Assembly: GCA_016718655.1 (NCBI GenBank)
Contig: JADKCV010000030.1
Span: 1 to 48,375 of the forward strand
Reading direction: 5' to 3'
DNA: 48,375 bases
DNA from: Flavobacteriales bacterium
Lineage (GTDB): Bacteria > Bacteroidota > Bacteroidia > Flavobacteriales_F > PHOS-HE28
Shown: one piece after another, positions 1 to 7,372 of the stretch
Numbering within the stretch: position 1 is the first letter of the stretch
How the letters are laid out: every line of letters starts with the position of its first letter
Position numbers and translations under genes: made by a program
Notes under the pieces: generated by a model
Databases searched by the model: none
Told to the model about the DNA's origin: nothing
The model's input: the letters and a program-made list of their open reading frames with translations, nothing else

Positions 1-1669
1 ACCCACCCTTCGCGAATACCGCCGGGAACTCCTTCTTCCAATCGAAGGCCTTGTCGCCCGCCACGGCGGGGTCGTCGATCAGGCTATTGCCGCATTTGAT
101 GTTGCCGCTGAGGTCGTTCAGCTTGCGGCCCTTCGTGGCGGTACGCAGCCATAGGCTCAGGCGGGCGATCTCCACGCTCTCCTCGTTGATGTCCACCCCG
201 TAGATGTTGCGCTCCAGGATGTGGTCACCGATGTCCTTGAACACGATGCTCTGGCCCAGCAACTTGCTCTCCAGTTCGTTCACGTACTGGTGCTCGGCGA
301 TCAGGAAGTCCAGCGCCTGGTTCAGGAAGGCCCCGCTGCCGCAGGCCGGGTCGCAGATGGTGAGGCTCAGCAGCCAATCGCGGTACACGTCCAGCTTGGT
401 GTCCAGCTCCTGGATGGTCTTCTTCTGCCGGCCTTTGCGGCCGCGGGCATACTCCTCGTCATCAATGCCCAGTTCCTCGCGCTTCTCGGTGCACAGGCGG
501 CCCACGGTGTTCTCCACGATGTACTTGGTGATGTACTTCGGGGTGTAGAACACACCGTCCTTCTTGCGCTTGGTCTTCTTGGTGTCCAGCGCGCGCCCTT
601 CGATCTGCGCGGTGATGGCCTCGATCTCGTTGAGGCTGTGCTCGAAGATGTGGCCGAGGATGTTCACGTCCACCTCGCTGGCGAAGTCGTACTTGGTCAG
701 CGCGTCCAAGTGCGTTTCCAGCACGGCATCGCTGATGCGCACCGTGTCCAGCAGTTCATCGGCTTTGAAGAGGCCACCGTTGTAGGCGAAGATGTCCTGC
801 GTGGCGCTCTTGAAGCCGGTGTTGAGGTAGCCGAAGTACTTCTGGCAGCGCTCGTACAGGGGGCGGTGCTCGTCCAGTTCGATCAGCTTCTTCCAGTCGG
901 TGAGGATGCCGCGCAGGGTGTTCGGCGGCAACAGACCCTTGTCCTCACTGAACAGCACGAAGAGGAAACGGTCCAGCAGCTTCTGGCTCTTCTTGTAGAG
1001 GTGCAGCTTGTCCTGCTCCGGGTGGTTGGTACAGAGGTCCACCCACAACGCGTTCTTGAAGGCGCTGTAGTCCTTGTAGAGGTGCTTGGTCACCTTCTCC
1101 TCCTCCTGCAGGCTTTCGGCCTTCACCTTCTTCGGAAGGCCGCCCAGCACATTGTCCCGCTGCAGGCACAACCACAGCAGCTGGAACTGCTCGGCGTTCA
1201 GCGTGAAGAGGTCGAATTCCAACCAGTCCACTTGATTGTCGATGAAGAACCGAAGCTTCTGGAAGTTGCTGGTGACCACGTACACGCAGTGCGTGTGGTT
1301 GGCCTTATAGTTGAAGGCTTGGGTGTTGATGCTCCCGAGGTCGGTGGTATCGGTGCCCTTCAGCTCGATCACGGCCAGCGCCTTGCCGTCCTGCAGGATG
1401 GCACCATCGGCCTTCTTGCTGCCCTTCTCGTTCTTGAATTCGCTGGTGAGGTCGAAGTTCGGGTCCGGGTTCAGGGTGTAGCCCAGCACCTTCACGAATA
1501 ACTCTCGGAGGAACCCTTCTTGGAACTGCTCCTCCTTCGCGTTCAGGATGTTCTGCTGCCGTTCTGCATTGTGGAAATAGGCCGAGAATGCAGCGTAAGC
1601 ACCTGCGATACGGGATCCATCCTGTTGCTTCAGATACTTCTTGAGGACAGCGGACTGGAAGAGCGGCAT
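1..1669 (-). CDS. Type IIG restriction-modification enzyme (Eco57I-like), C-terminus beyond window
   Basis: Open minus-strand frame of 556 codons, starting at ATG 1669 and running off the left edge without a stop. The N-terminal part (about residues 70-105) has a PD-(D/E)xK nuclease pattern: D88 in KADGAIL and E102-x-K104 in VIELKG. The central part is helical and Lys/Leu-rich. SAM-binding motif I, DPACGSGAF, lies near residue 440, followed by a motif II-like GVDINEESVEIARLSLWL. The last visible residues, FDWKKEFPAVFAKGG, are the segment that normally precedes the catalytic NPPY motif in this family, so NPPY and the target-recognition domain should lie just outside. Nuclease and adenine methyltransferase in one chain is the type IIG layout, so no separate restriction gene is needed. 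The long plus-strand open frame opposite it is only its shadow. Specificity cannot be read from this part. Confidence 0.9.
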   Translation of the reverse strand, partial: MPLFQSAVLKKYLKQQDGSRIAGAYAAFSAYFHNAERQQNILNAKEEQFQEGFLRELFVKVLGYTLNPDPNFDLTSEFKNEKGSKKADGAILQDGKALAVIELKGTDTTDLGSINTQAFNYKANHTHCVYVVTSNFQKLRFFIDNQVDWLEFDLFTLNAEQFQLLWLCLQRDNVLGGLPKKVKAESLQEEEKVTKHLYKDYSAFKNALWVDLCTNHPEQDKLHLYKKSQKLLDRFLFVLFSEDKGLLPPNTLRGILTDWKKLIELDEHRPLYERCQKYFGYLNTGFKSATQDIFAYNGGLFKADELLDTVRISDAVLETHLDALTKYDFASEVDVNILGHIFEHSLNEIEAITAQIEGRALDTKKTKRKKDGVFYTPKYITKYIVENTVGRLCTEKREELGIDDEEYARGRKGRQKKTIQELDTKLDVYRDWLLSLTICDPACGSGAFLNQALDFLIAEHQYVNELESKLLGQSIVFKDIGDHILERNIYGVDINEESVEIARLSLWLRTATKGRKLNDLSGNIKCGNSLIDDPAVAGDKAFDWKKEFPAVFAKGG

Positions 1670-1682
1670 GGCGTGAAAATAG

Positions 1683-1708
1683 GAAGCCCCGCCGGATGGC
1701 GGGGCTTC
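1683..1708. terminator. Perfect 11-bp hairpin upstream of the RM gene
   Basis: Inverted repeat with arms 1683-1693 (gaagccccgcc) and 1698-1708 and a 4-nt loop ggat. It lies 14 nt before the RM start codon. On the minus strand it is followed by a T-rich stretch (ctattttc), so it most likely terminates transcription arriving from the small genes upstream. A role as attenuator of the RM gene is possible but not shown. Confidence 0.6.
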
Positions 1709-1713
1709 GCTGA

Positions 1714-1923
1714 TCATTGGAATAATTTCAACCAGAGGGTGATCCCTAGGAGTAGCTTAAAATTGGATAGGGTAATTTTCAAATGTATCGTTGGTGTCTT
1801 CAGTTCGAACTTCACCTGGTACTCAACATGCTCCTTTTCATGGCTCTGCAGTTCCGTCACGCGTTCTGGGCTTCCACCATGGGACGGTCTTCGTAGTGGT
1901 CCCAGGCGAAGATACAAGCTCAC
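1714..1923 (-). CDS. Small hypothetical protein, possibly remnant
   Basis: Open frame of 69 codons from GTG 1923. The first third is Arg/Pro-rich and does not look like protein; the last 25 residues are hydrophobic and beta- or membrane-like (ITLSNFKLLLGITLWLKLF). The DNA is noticeably more AT-rich than its surroundings. It is in the same frame as, and directly downstream of, the stop of the zinc-finger gene, so it may be a leftover of a longer gene. No family recognised; it may be non-coding. Confidence 0.2.
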   Translation of the reverse strand: MSLYLRLGPLRRPSHGGSPERVTELQSHEKEHVEYQVKFELKTPTIHLKITLSNFKLLLGITLWLKLFQ

Positions 1924-1953
1924 TGGGAGGAAACCATGCGCTGGTTGAACAAC

Positions 1954-2251
1954 CTAGCGCCTACCTGTTCCGCCGCAACCAGCGCAACGCCCGGAAGCAT
2001 TACCAACTACACGGTATATGTCCTCGCCCTCCGCATCCGGGACAAGGCATGCCGTTGAGTTGGCGTTGACCATAACAACTGAAGCAGGTGCTCTGCGACC
2101 CTGACCCTCGGCAGGTGCCACATTGTCCGCTTCCGCTACAGACGTAACATCGCTCGTTCGTATCCATATCTCGAAGATAGGTCCGTTCCCGGAATTGTCC
2201 AACCAAGGTGTTGGTGGTGATCGACCCATCGTTGACGTGGCCGTGCCCCAT
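1954..2251 (-). pseudogene. Small DnaJ-like zinc-finger protein, frameshifted near its end
   Basis: From ATG 2251 the frame encodes 83 residues with four Cys pairs in the style of the DnaJ central domain: CYVCSGSG, CGTCRGSG, CFSCYG and CPGCGGRG, then stops at 2000. A further good motif, CAGCGGTG, lies just downstream in the +1 frame and ends at 1954. Adding one CG dinucleotide at 2012-2013 (ccgtg to ccgcgtg) joins the two frames and gives a five-motif protein. Such motifs bind Zn with paired cysteines; short stand-alone versions occur in many bacteria without known function. No J-domain is present. It is divergent from the response regulator. Confidence 0.55.
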
Positions 2252-2449
2252 TCCAAGTGCCTCGTGCGTTGTTCAACCGTGATCGGCTGATCCCCCCTTT
2301 CCACCACCCCCCGTTAAAAACTCCCCCACCCCAAGCCATACCAACAGGGGGCATTTCGTCATTTTCGAAAAGCGCGGCGCAGGCACTAGCGGGCAGGACG
2401 GCACGGGGCGAAGGCCCCACCCTACTGGAACAACCCAACCCCCTATTCC

Positions 2450-3126
2450 ATGGCCAAGAAACCCTTGATCGCTGGCGTGTCGCATTGGTGGAGGATCGTG
2501 TGCTGGTGCGGCAGGCACTGGCCGCGGAACTGGCGGTGTGGCCGCGCGGGCAGCTGGTGGTGCAAGCCTGCGATGGGGTGGACCTGGAGGAGCAGCTGGC
2601 CACCACGGCCCCGGTGCAGCTGGCGGTGGTGGACCTGATGATGCCCCGGCGCGATGGCTTCGCCACGCTGAGCTGGCTGCGCACCCACCACCCCGCTACC
2701 AAGCTGCTGGCCATTACGCACGACCCCACGGACGATGCGGTGTACGCGGCGCTGCAGGCCGGGGCGCACGGGGTGCTGGGCAAGCCCGTGGAACCCGCCA
2801 CCCTACTGGCCGCGCTGGACAGCCTGTACCACACCGGTCTGTACGCTAACGAACTGCTGATGCGCCAGGTGCAGCACACGCCCGACCCCAACAGCCCGAT
2901 GGCCCTGCGCAAGAAGCTGGAGAAGGCGTTGTGCCCACGCGAACGGGAGTTCCTGAAGGCCTACATCTCCGACGAGAGCCCCAGCCGGCAGACCATCGCC
3001 AAGCGCATGAAGATCAGTATCCACACCGCCGAGAAATACCGCAGGAACATTGTGAGCAAGACCGAAGCACGCACCCGAGTGGCGCTGCTGCGGCTGGCAT
3101 TGCGTTTCAACTTCGTACGGCTGTGA
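2450..3126 (+). CDS. LuxR/NarL-type response regulator, start unclear
   Basis: Receiver domain followed by a LuxR-type helix-turn-helix. The receiver has the acidic pair in VEDRVL, the phosphoacceptor Asp in VVDLMMP, Thr in AITHD and the conserved Lys in LGKPVEP. The C-terminal HTH starts at CPREREFL and contains the recognition-helix region SIHTAEKYRRNI. The frame is open back to GTG 2257, but residues before the receiver look non-coding. A better beginning, ATG 2450 (MAKKPLI), is in another frame and would join the receiver frame with one extra base near 2470; the alternative in-frame starts TTG 2485 and GTG 2488 would trim the first beta strand. No histidine kinase gene is adjacent. Confidence 0.75.
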
Positions 3127-3260
3127 AGCGGCGCACGGAATAGTGTGGCCGGATCGGCGCACCCTTGGTCCTGGTCGGCGCCGGGGTGCAATGTCCCCTG
3201 ATGGATCATAGCTGAGCTATGTTATTCATACGACCCTGGTAAGTGCGTAATACTTAGGAA

Positions 3261-3282
3261 CGCGCGTACGCGTGCGCGCGCG
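3261..3282. other. 22-nt alternating pyrimidine-purine tract (Z-DNA-prone)
   Basis: Perfect alternation of pyrimidine and purine, mostly CG, in the intergenic region after the response regulator. Flanks extend it into an 8-bp inverted repeat (3259-3266 with 3277-3284). It could form Z-DNA or a hairpin and may act as a terminator; no coding role is visible. Confidence 0.5.
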
Positions 3283-3287
3283 TTCAT

Positions 3288-3782
3288 CTATAAGCGAGGT
3301 GCTGTCGGCTGTTGGGAGGGTGGGTGGGTGTGCGCGGGTAGGTGGTGTTGCACTTCGCCCATCTCGAACCACTGAACGACTCCAGCGCCACGCTGAACGA
3401 TCCATTCATTCAACTGAATGATCCCGTCGTCAAGCTGGATGATCCATTCATTCAACTGCATGATCTCTTCTTCAAGCTGGATGATCCATTCATTCAGCTG
3501 CATGATCTCTTCTTCAAGCTGTATGATCCGATCATTCAGCTGTATGATCTCTTCTTCAAGCTGGATGATCCATTCATTCAGCTGGATGTTCCCATGATCA
3601 AGCTGTATGGTCCATTCATTCAGCTGTATGTTCCCATCGTCAAGCTGTATGATCCGTTCATTCAGCTGTATGTTCCCATCGTCAAGCTGTATGATCCATT
3701 CATTCAGCTGTATGTTCCATTCATCAAGCTGTATGATCCATTCATTCAGCTGTATGCTCCCGTCATCAAGCTGTATGATCAC
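3288..3782 (-). CDS. Possible heptad-repeat coiled-coil protein encoded by the tandem repeat
   Basis: On the minus strand every 21-bp unit translates to a heptad such as IIQLEEE, IMQLNEW or NIQLNER, with Ile at position a and Leu at d: an ideal coiled-coil pattern. Between units the Ile codons vary (ATA, ATC, ATT) and the Leu codons vary (CTT, CTG, TTG) without changing the residue, whereas the same changes would alter residues on the plus strand. That is weak evidence for minus-strand coding. Against it: the only in-frame start (GTG 3782) leaves four further heptads untranslated upstream, and the tail after the repeats looks random. It may instead be a non-coding minisatellite. Confidence 0.3.
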   Translation of the reverse strand: MIIQLDDGSIQLNEWIIQLDEWNIQLNEWIIQLDDGNIQLNERIIQLDDGNIQLNEWTIQLDHGNIQLNEWIIQLEEEIIQLNDRIIQLEEEIMQLNEWIIQLEEEIMQLNEWIIQLDDGIIQLNEWIVQRGAGVVQWFEMGEVQHHLPAHTHPPSQQPTAPRL

Positions 3783-3866
3783 ATCATTCAGCTGTATGAT
3801 CCCTTCATCAAGCTGTATGACCTCCTCGTCAAGCTGTACGATCCGACCATTCCATTGGATGGATCA
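3371..3866. repeat. Imperfect tandem repeat, 21-bp unit, about 24 copies
   Basis: The unit resembles atgatccattcattcagctg. Two unit types alternate over much of the array, giving a 42-bp higher-order period. The array is clearly more AT-rich than the rest of the window. Because 21 is a multiple of 3 and the unit has no stop, it is open on both strands over its whole length. Units at the 3371 end are degenerate. There are no spacers of constant length between identical repeats, so it is not a CRISPR array. Confidence 0.9.
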
Positions 3867-4092
3867 ACCTGGCTTGCTCGCCTGGGGGATGCGTTGCGCT
3901 GTTCCCAGGCGCTGGGGACGGTCCTGGACCCTGTGGAGGTGGCGATCGTTCGGAACCCCGCGTCAGGCGTCTATTCTGTTGCTTTTACCGCCGCTATAGC
4001 GCGGGGTATCCTCCCACGCTATGGGCGTCCGTGCGACAAACCTTGACCCGTGTTGCTGCATATAAACCGCAACCCACAAAACCGGGGAGCAA

Positions 4093-4737
4093 ATGAAAAA
4101 GGTATGGTATTTCGCATCACTTCGTATCAGCCGTATCACGCCGATGACACTGGTCGGAAAGATCAGGAACTGCGTGACCATGATGACCGGTAACCCGGCC
4201 TTCGCGGCACCCAACCCCCTTCCGGATCCCGCACTGGGTGACGTGAGCGCATCGGTGGACAAGCTGGAAGCTGCCGAGGCCGCTTACGCCTTCAACCGGG
4301 GCAAGTTGGAGAAGGAAGCGCGCGACCTCGCCTTCCAGGAGGCCAAGGAGATCTTCCACCTGTTGGGCGGCTATGTGCAGCTGGCCAGCGGTGGGGATAA
4401 GGAGATCATCCTCAGCGCAGGGCTCGATGTGGAACGCAAGCCTGAGGCCAGTGGTGTGCCAGCCGCACCGGGCAACATGCGTGCAGAGGCCACCCCGGTG
4501 CTGGGTCAAGTGGTGGTCCGTTGGGGTGCGAGCAAGGGACGCCGCATCTACAAGGTGTACCAGACCACCGGCGACCCCAGCTCGGAGACCGGCTGGGAAC
4601 TGATCGCCCTCACGGGCAAGGTGCGCCTGGTGGTGGATGGCTTGGATCGGTTCAAGACCTACAGCTTCCGTGTGGTGGCTGAAGGTGTGGCCGGCGAGAG
4701 CATCCCCAGCGAGGCCGCGAGCGCAACAGCCGCGTAA
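4093..4737 (+). CDS. Fibronectin type III domain protein
   Basis: 214 residues. An N-terminal helical region (about 1-110) is followed by one fibronectin-III-like domain (about 120-212), recognised from VVVRWGASKG, WELIAL, VDGLDRFKTYSFRVVAEG. There is no signal peptide, so it is probably cytoplasmic. Proteins with this N-terminal MTGNPAFAAPNP-type segment and a single FN3 domain are common in Bacteroidota, have no assigned role and often lie in accessory regions. A purine-rich ggggag 4 nt before the ATG is one of the few plausible ribosome-binding sites in this window. A hairpin follows the gene. Confidence 0.75.
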   Translation: MKKVWYFASLRISRITPMTLVGKIRNCVTMMTGNPAFAAPNPLPDPALGDVSASVDKLEAAEAAYAFNRGKLEKEARDLAFQEAKEIFHLLGGYVQLASGGDKEIILSAGLDVERKPEASGVPAAPGNMRAEATPVLGQVVVRWGASKGRRIYKVYQTTGDPSSETGWELIALTGKVRLVVDGLDRFKTYSFRVVAEGVAGESIPSEAASATAA

Positions 4738-4756
4738 GCTGCACCCTCACACATGC

Positions 4757-4799
4757 CCCCGACGTGCGCCCGGCACCTTCTCCGGGACGTACGTCGGGG
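4757..4799 (+). terminator. Hairpin terminator after the FN3 gene
   Basis: Outer arms ccccgacgt (4757-4765) and acgtcgggg (4791-4799) pair perfectly; inner arms cccgg (4769-4773) and ccggg (4782-4786) extend the stem. It lies 20 nt after the FN3 stop codon and overlaps the longer possible start of the next frame, which argues that the acetyltransferase begins downstream of it. Confidence 0.6.
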
Positions 4800-4821
4800 C
4801 ATGGTGCATCCCAACGAACCC

Positions 4822-5604
4822 ATGAACGCCCCCCTCCACATCGCCCCGCTCACGGCCGCGGACCTCGCCGCCGCCTGCGCGCTGGACCCCACCGACACCG
4901 GTTGTCGGGGTCGGCTGCTGTGGCACCTGCACACCCCCTATGCACAGGCCCTGAAGGCCGAGCAGGGTGCGCAGCTGCTGGGCCATGCCTGCGGCCTGGT
5001 ACACGGCAGCAGCGGCTGGGTGCGCCACCTGCACACCGCACCGCACACCACGGAGGTGGCCCCCGCCTTGCTGGCCGCGCTGGTGGAATGGATGGAGTCC
5101 TACGGCGCCCACAGCCAACTGGCCATCGCCCCGCCGGGTGCCGAGGCGCCCTACACCGCCTGCGGCTTCGCAGAGACCGGCAGCCTGCTGCACTATACCC
5201 ACGGCCACTTCCTGGAAGCCACCCGCGCCGAGGTGGTGGACCTGGCCCCCGAACATGGCCTGGCCGTGTTGCGGCTGGACCAGCAGGCCACCGGCGAGGA
5301 CCGCAGCACGCTGTTGCGCGAGCACCTCTACCTGGGCAGCGTGTACGCCGAGGGCACGCAGGTGCGCGGGTTCCTGCTGCCGCTGCTGGGCCACGGCCTC
5401 ATCGTGGCCGACAGCCCCGCCGTGGGGCTGGAGCTGCAACGCTGGCTGCTGCCGCTGCAACCCTACCTGCACCTGCCCGTGGGCCACCTGCCCGCCCACG
5501 CCCACCTGATCGGCCGCCGCTACCGCCCCAGCATCGTGGGCACCCGCATGGTACGCGGCACGCCCCTCGCCTACCGCCCCCATTTGATCTACGCGCACCC
5601 TTAA
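4822..5604 (+). CDS. GNAT-family N-acetyltransferase
   Basis: 260 residues from ATG 4822 (MNAPLHIAPLTAADL); ATG 4801 would add seven residues. The first half follows the GNAT pattern: IAPLTAADLAAACAL at the start, a central strand GWVRHLHTAP, then helix LLAALVEWM and strand LAIAPPGAEAPYTACGFAETG, where the YxxCGF-type turn is the usual acetyl-CoA end of the fold. The second half (TRAEVVDLAPEH to the end) resembles the C-terminal domain that some GNAT proteins carry (YitH-like). The substrate is unknown. The base composition is very GC-rich. It is flanked by terminators on both sides, so it is a single-gene unit. Confidence 0.7.
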   Translation: MNAPLHIAPLTAADLAAACALDPTDTGCRGRLLWHLHTPYAQALKAEQGAQLLGHACGLVHGSSGWVRHLHTAPHTTEVAPALLAALVEWMESYGAHSQLAIAPPGAEAPYTACGFAETGSLLHYTHGHFLEATRAEVVDLAPEHGLAVLRLDQQATGEDRSTLLREHLYLGSVYAEGTQVRGFLLPLLGHGLIVADSPAVGLELQRWLLPLQPYLHLPVGHLPAHAHLIGRRYRPSIVGTRMVRGTPLAYRPHLIYAHP

Positions 5605-5625
5605 CAACGCGCATTTCTGGATGAA

Positions 5626-5655
5626 AAGGCCCTGCAGCATGTGCTGCGGGGCCTT
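5626..5655 (+). terminator. Hairpin terminator after the acetyltransferase
   Basis: Arms aaggccc (5626-5632) and gggcctt (5649-5655), with inner pairing gcagca/tgctgc. It starts 21 nt after the stop codon at 5604. A strong candidate intrinsic terminator, although no long T run follows. Confidence 0.65.
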
Positions 5656-5833
5656 GTGCGTTTGGGGGGGTGGTAAATGGCAATTTTGGTGCATACCTTG
5701 GCGTTGCAGGATGAAGCGATCTGCCAGTAGTTCGCTTGAGCGTTCGGCTTCGAATGCGCAGGGTCCCGAGGCGGAGGCCCTGCGGCGGCTCAGGCGTTTT
5801 GTGTTACGAACGATCCCTCAAACAAAGACCACG

Positions 5834-7372
5834 ATGGACATTTTCCGATCGAGCTCGATTTTGGTCGGCCTTGTTCCTATGTTCCTCCATGCTCAACCTG
5901 CCATTGATTGGCAGGTGAATTTGGGAGGCAGTAATATGGATATCGGGTTGCGTTCCGTGATCACCTCGACCGGTGATCACCTGGTCGTAGGATCAAGCCG
6001 GTCAATCGATGGTCAAGTAACCGGTCAACATGGTCAATTGGACATTTGGGTAGCACTGGTCAGCAGCACGGGTTCACTCGTATGGCAGCGCTGTATTGGT
6101 GGCAGTGCGTTCGACGAAGGCCGCGATCTTTTGAGTACGCCCGATGGGGGTTACTTGATCCTGGGAGAAACGCGTTCCAACGATGGCGATGTGATCGCCT
6201 CTTTAGGCAATAGGGACATGTGGGTGATCAAGCTCAGTGGTGCGGGCAACATTGAATGGGAACGAACCTTTGGTGGTTCCGGTGATGAGTATGCCTTCTC
6301 CATCCAACGAATGAGTGACGGTTCTTACATGGCCTTCGGTGCTACCAATTCCGACGAGATCCCGGGATACCATGGCCCTTTGTCCGACTACTATCTTGTT
6401 CGCATCGCTTCCAATGGCGATCTGATCCAACAGCGGTGCTACGGTGGCACACTTACGGAAGATGGAAACGATATGACCGTAACACCGGAAGGGCTGATCG
6501 TTATGTGTGGCTCTGCCAGTTCGGTGGACGGCGACGTCGTCGGCAATTCCGGCCAGCACAGCATCTGGATCCTTGCTGTCGATGACCAAATGAACATCCA
6601 GTGGCAACGGATCCTCCAGTCGAATGGAGCGAGTCAAGCACTTGCCCTGTGCTACGGGCCTTCCGACCAACTCCATGTCACCGGGTACACCAACTCCACC
6701 GCAGGTCAGATCATGCAAACGTGGGGTGATAACGACATCTGGGTCATTGCTTTGGATACACTTGGAAACGTTATAACGAGTGCCTCTTTTGGTGGAAGTG
6801 GTCGTGATGCACCGTGGGATATCGTCGCTGCGAACAACGGTGATCTCTTCTGCGTCGGCTTGACCGGATCCATCGATGGTCAAGTCACACAACATCAAGG
6901 AGCGGAAGATGCTTGGGTACTGTCGCTAAACGCATCCCTTGAACTGAACTGGCAAAGAACATTTGGCGGATCGAATGATGATGAGTTCCGCAGTGTCGTC
7001 GTGGACGAAAATGGAGGCCTGCTGGCGGTCGGCAGGAGCAACTCCACAGATGGGGACCTCACCGCAAATCTTGGGAATATCGATTTTTGGGTGGTCAAAC
7101 TCCGATCCGAAGAAGTAGGTGTTCCAGACCACATCACCGGTACCGCGCTCACCATCTCCACCACCACCGATCACATGGTGTTGATAACCGGCCTGAAGGA
7201 CGACCAACACCCCTACGCGCTCTATGACGCACAGGGCAGAACGGTGGCGCAGGGGGTGGTGCGTGCCACTGCAGGGCAGGCGCGGATAGCCCTGCCCGAT
7301 GTGGTGCCTGCGTTGTACGTGTTGCGCATCGCTGATCATGCGGCTCAAGTACTACAATTGCCGAACCGATGA
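5834..7372 (+). CDS. T9SS-secreted beta-propeller-like protein
   Basis: 512 residues. The start at ATG 5834 was chosen because it opens a signal peptide (MDIFRSSSILVGLV...FLHAQP); the frame upstream looks non-coding. The body consists of about seven repeats of about 55 residues with the recurrent elements SxDGxV, DIWV/FWVVKL, GNIxWQRTFGGS and DGGYLxxG, the pattern of secreted Bacteroidota beta-propellers. The C-terminal 80 residues (HMVLITG ... YALYDAQGR ... LYVLRI) form the type A sorting domain that directs passage through the T9SS and cell-surface attachment. The gene overlaps the start of the next by 4 nt. GC is visibly lower than in the protease genes downstream. The ligand is unknown. 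Confidence 0.8.
   Translation: MDIFRSSSILVGLVPMFLHAQPAIDWQVNLGGSNMDIGLRSVITSTGDHLVVGSSRSIDGQVTGQHGQLDIWVALVSSTGSLVWQRCIGGSAFDEGRDLLSTPDGGYLILGETRSNDGDVIASLGNRDMWVIKLSGAGNIEWERTFGGSGDEYAFSIQRMSDGSYMAFGATNSDEIPGYHGPLSDYYLVRIASNGDLIQQRCYGGTLTEDGNDMTVTPEGLIVMCGSASSVDGDVVGNSGQHSIWILAVDDQMNIQWQRILQSNGASQALALCYGPSDQLHVTGYTNSTAGQIMQTWGDNDIWVIALDTLGNVITSASFGGSGRDAPWDIVAANNGDLFCVGLTGSIDGQVTQHQGAEDAWVLSLNASLELNWQRTFGGSNDDEFRSVVVDENGGLLAVGRSNSTDGDLTANLGNIDFWVVKLRSEEVGVPDHITGTALTISTTTDHMVLITGLKDDQHPYALYDAQGRTVAQGVVRATAGQARIALPDVVPALYVLRIADHAAQVLQLPNR
7121..7372 (+). repeat. Duplicated C-terminal segment, copy A
   Basis: 252 bp nearly identical to 8470-8720. It covers the whole sorting domain and stop codon of the first propeller gene. 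The few differences are scattered single bases plus one base missing in copy B. Confidence 0.9.

Noticed and set aside
221..1501. Long plus-strand open frame of 426 codons
   Set aside because: Antisense shadow of the restriction-modification gene, which has recognisable motifs on the minus strand; the plus-strand translation is low-complexity Val/Leu/Gln.
3371..3866. CRISPR array
   Set aside because: Units are contiguous and diverged, with no unique spacers and no cas genes.
3342..4046. Plus-strand frame through the tandem repeat
   Set aside because: Codon changes between units alter residues on this strand, and the part after the repeat is not protein-like.
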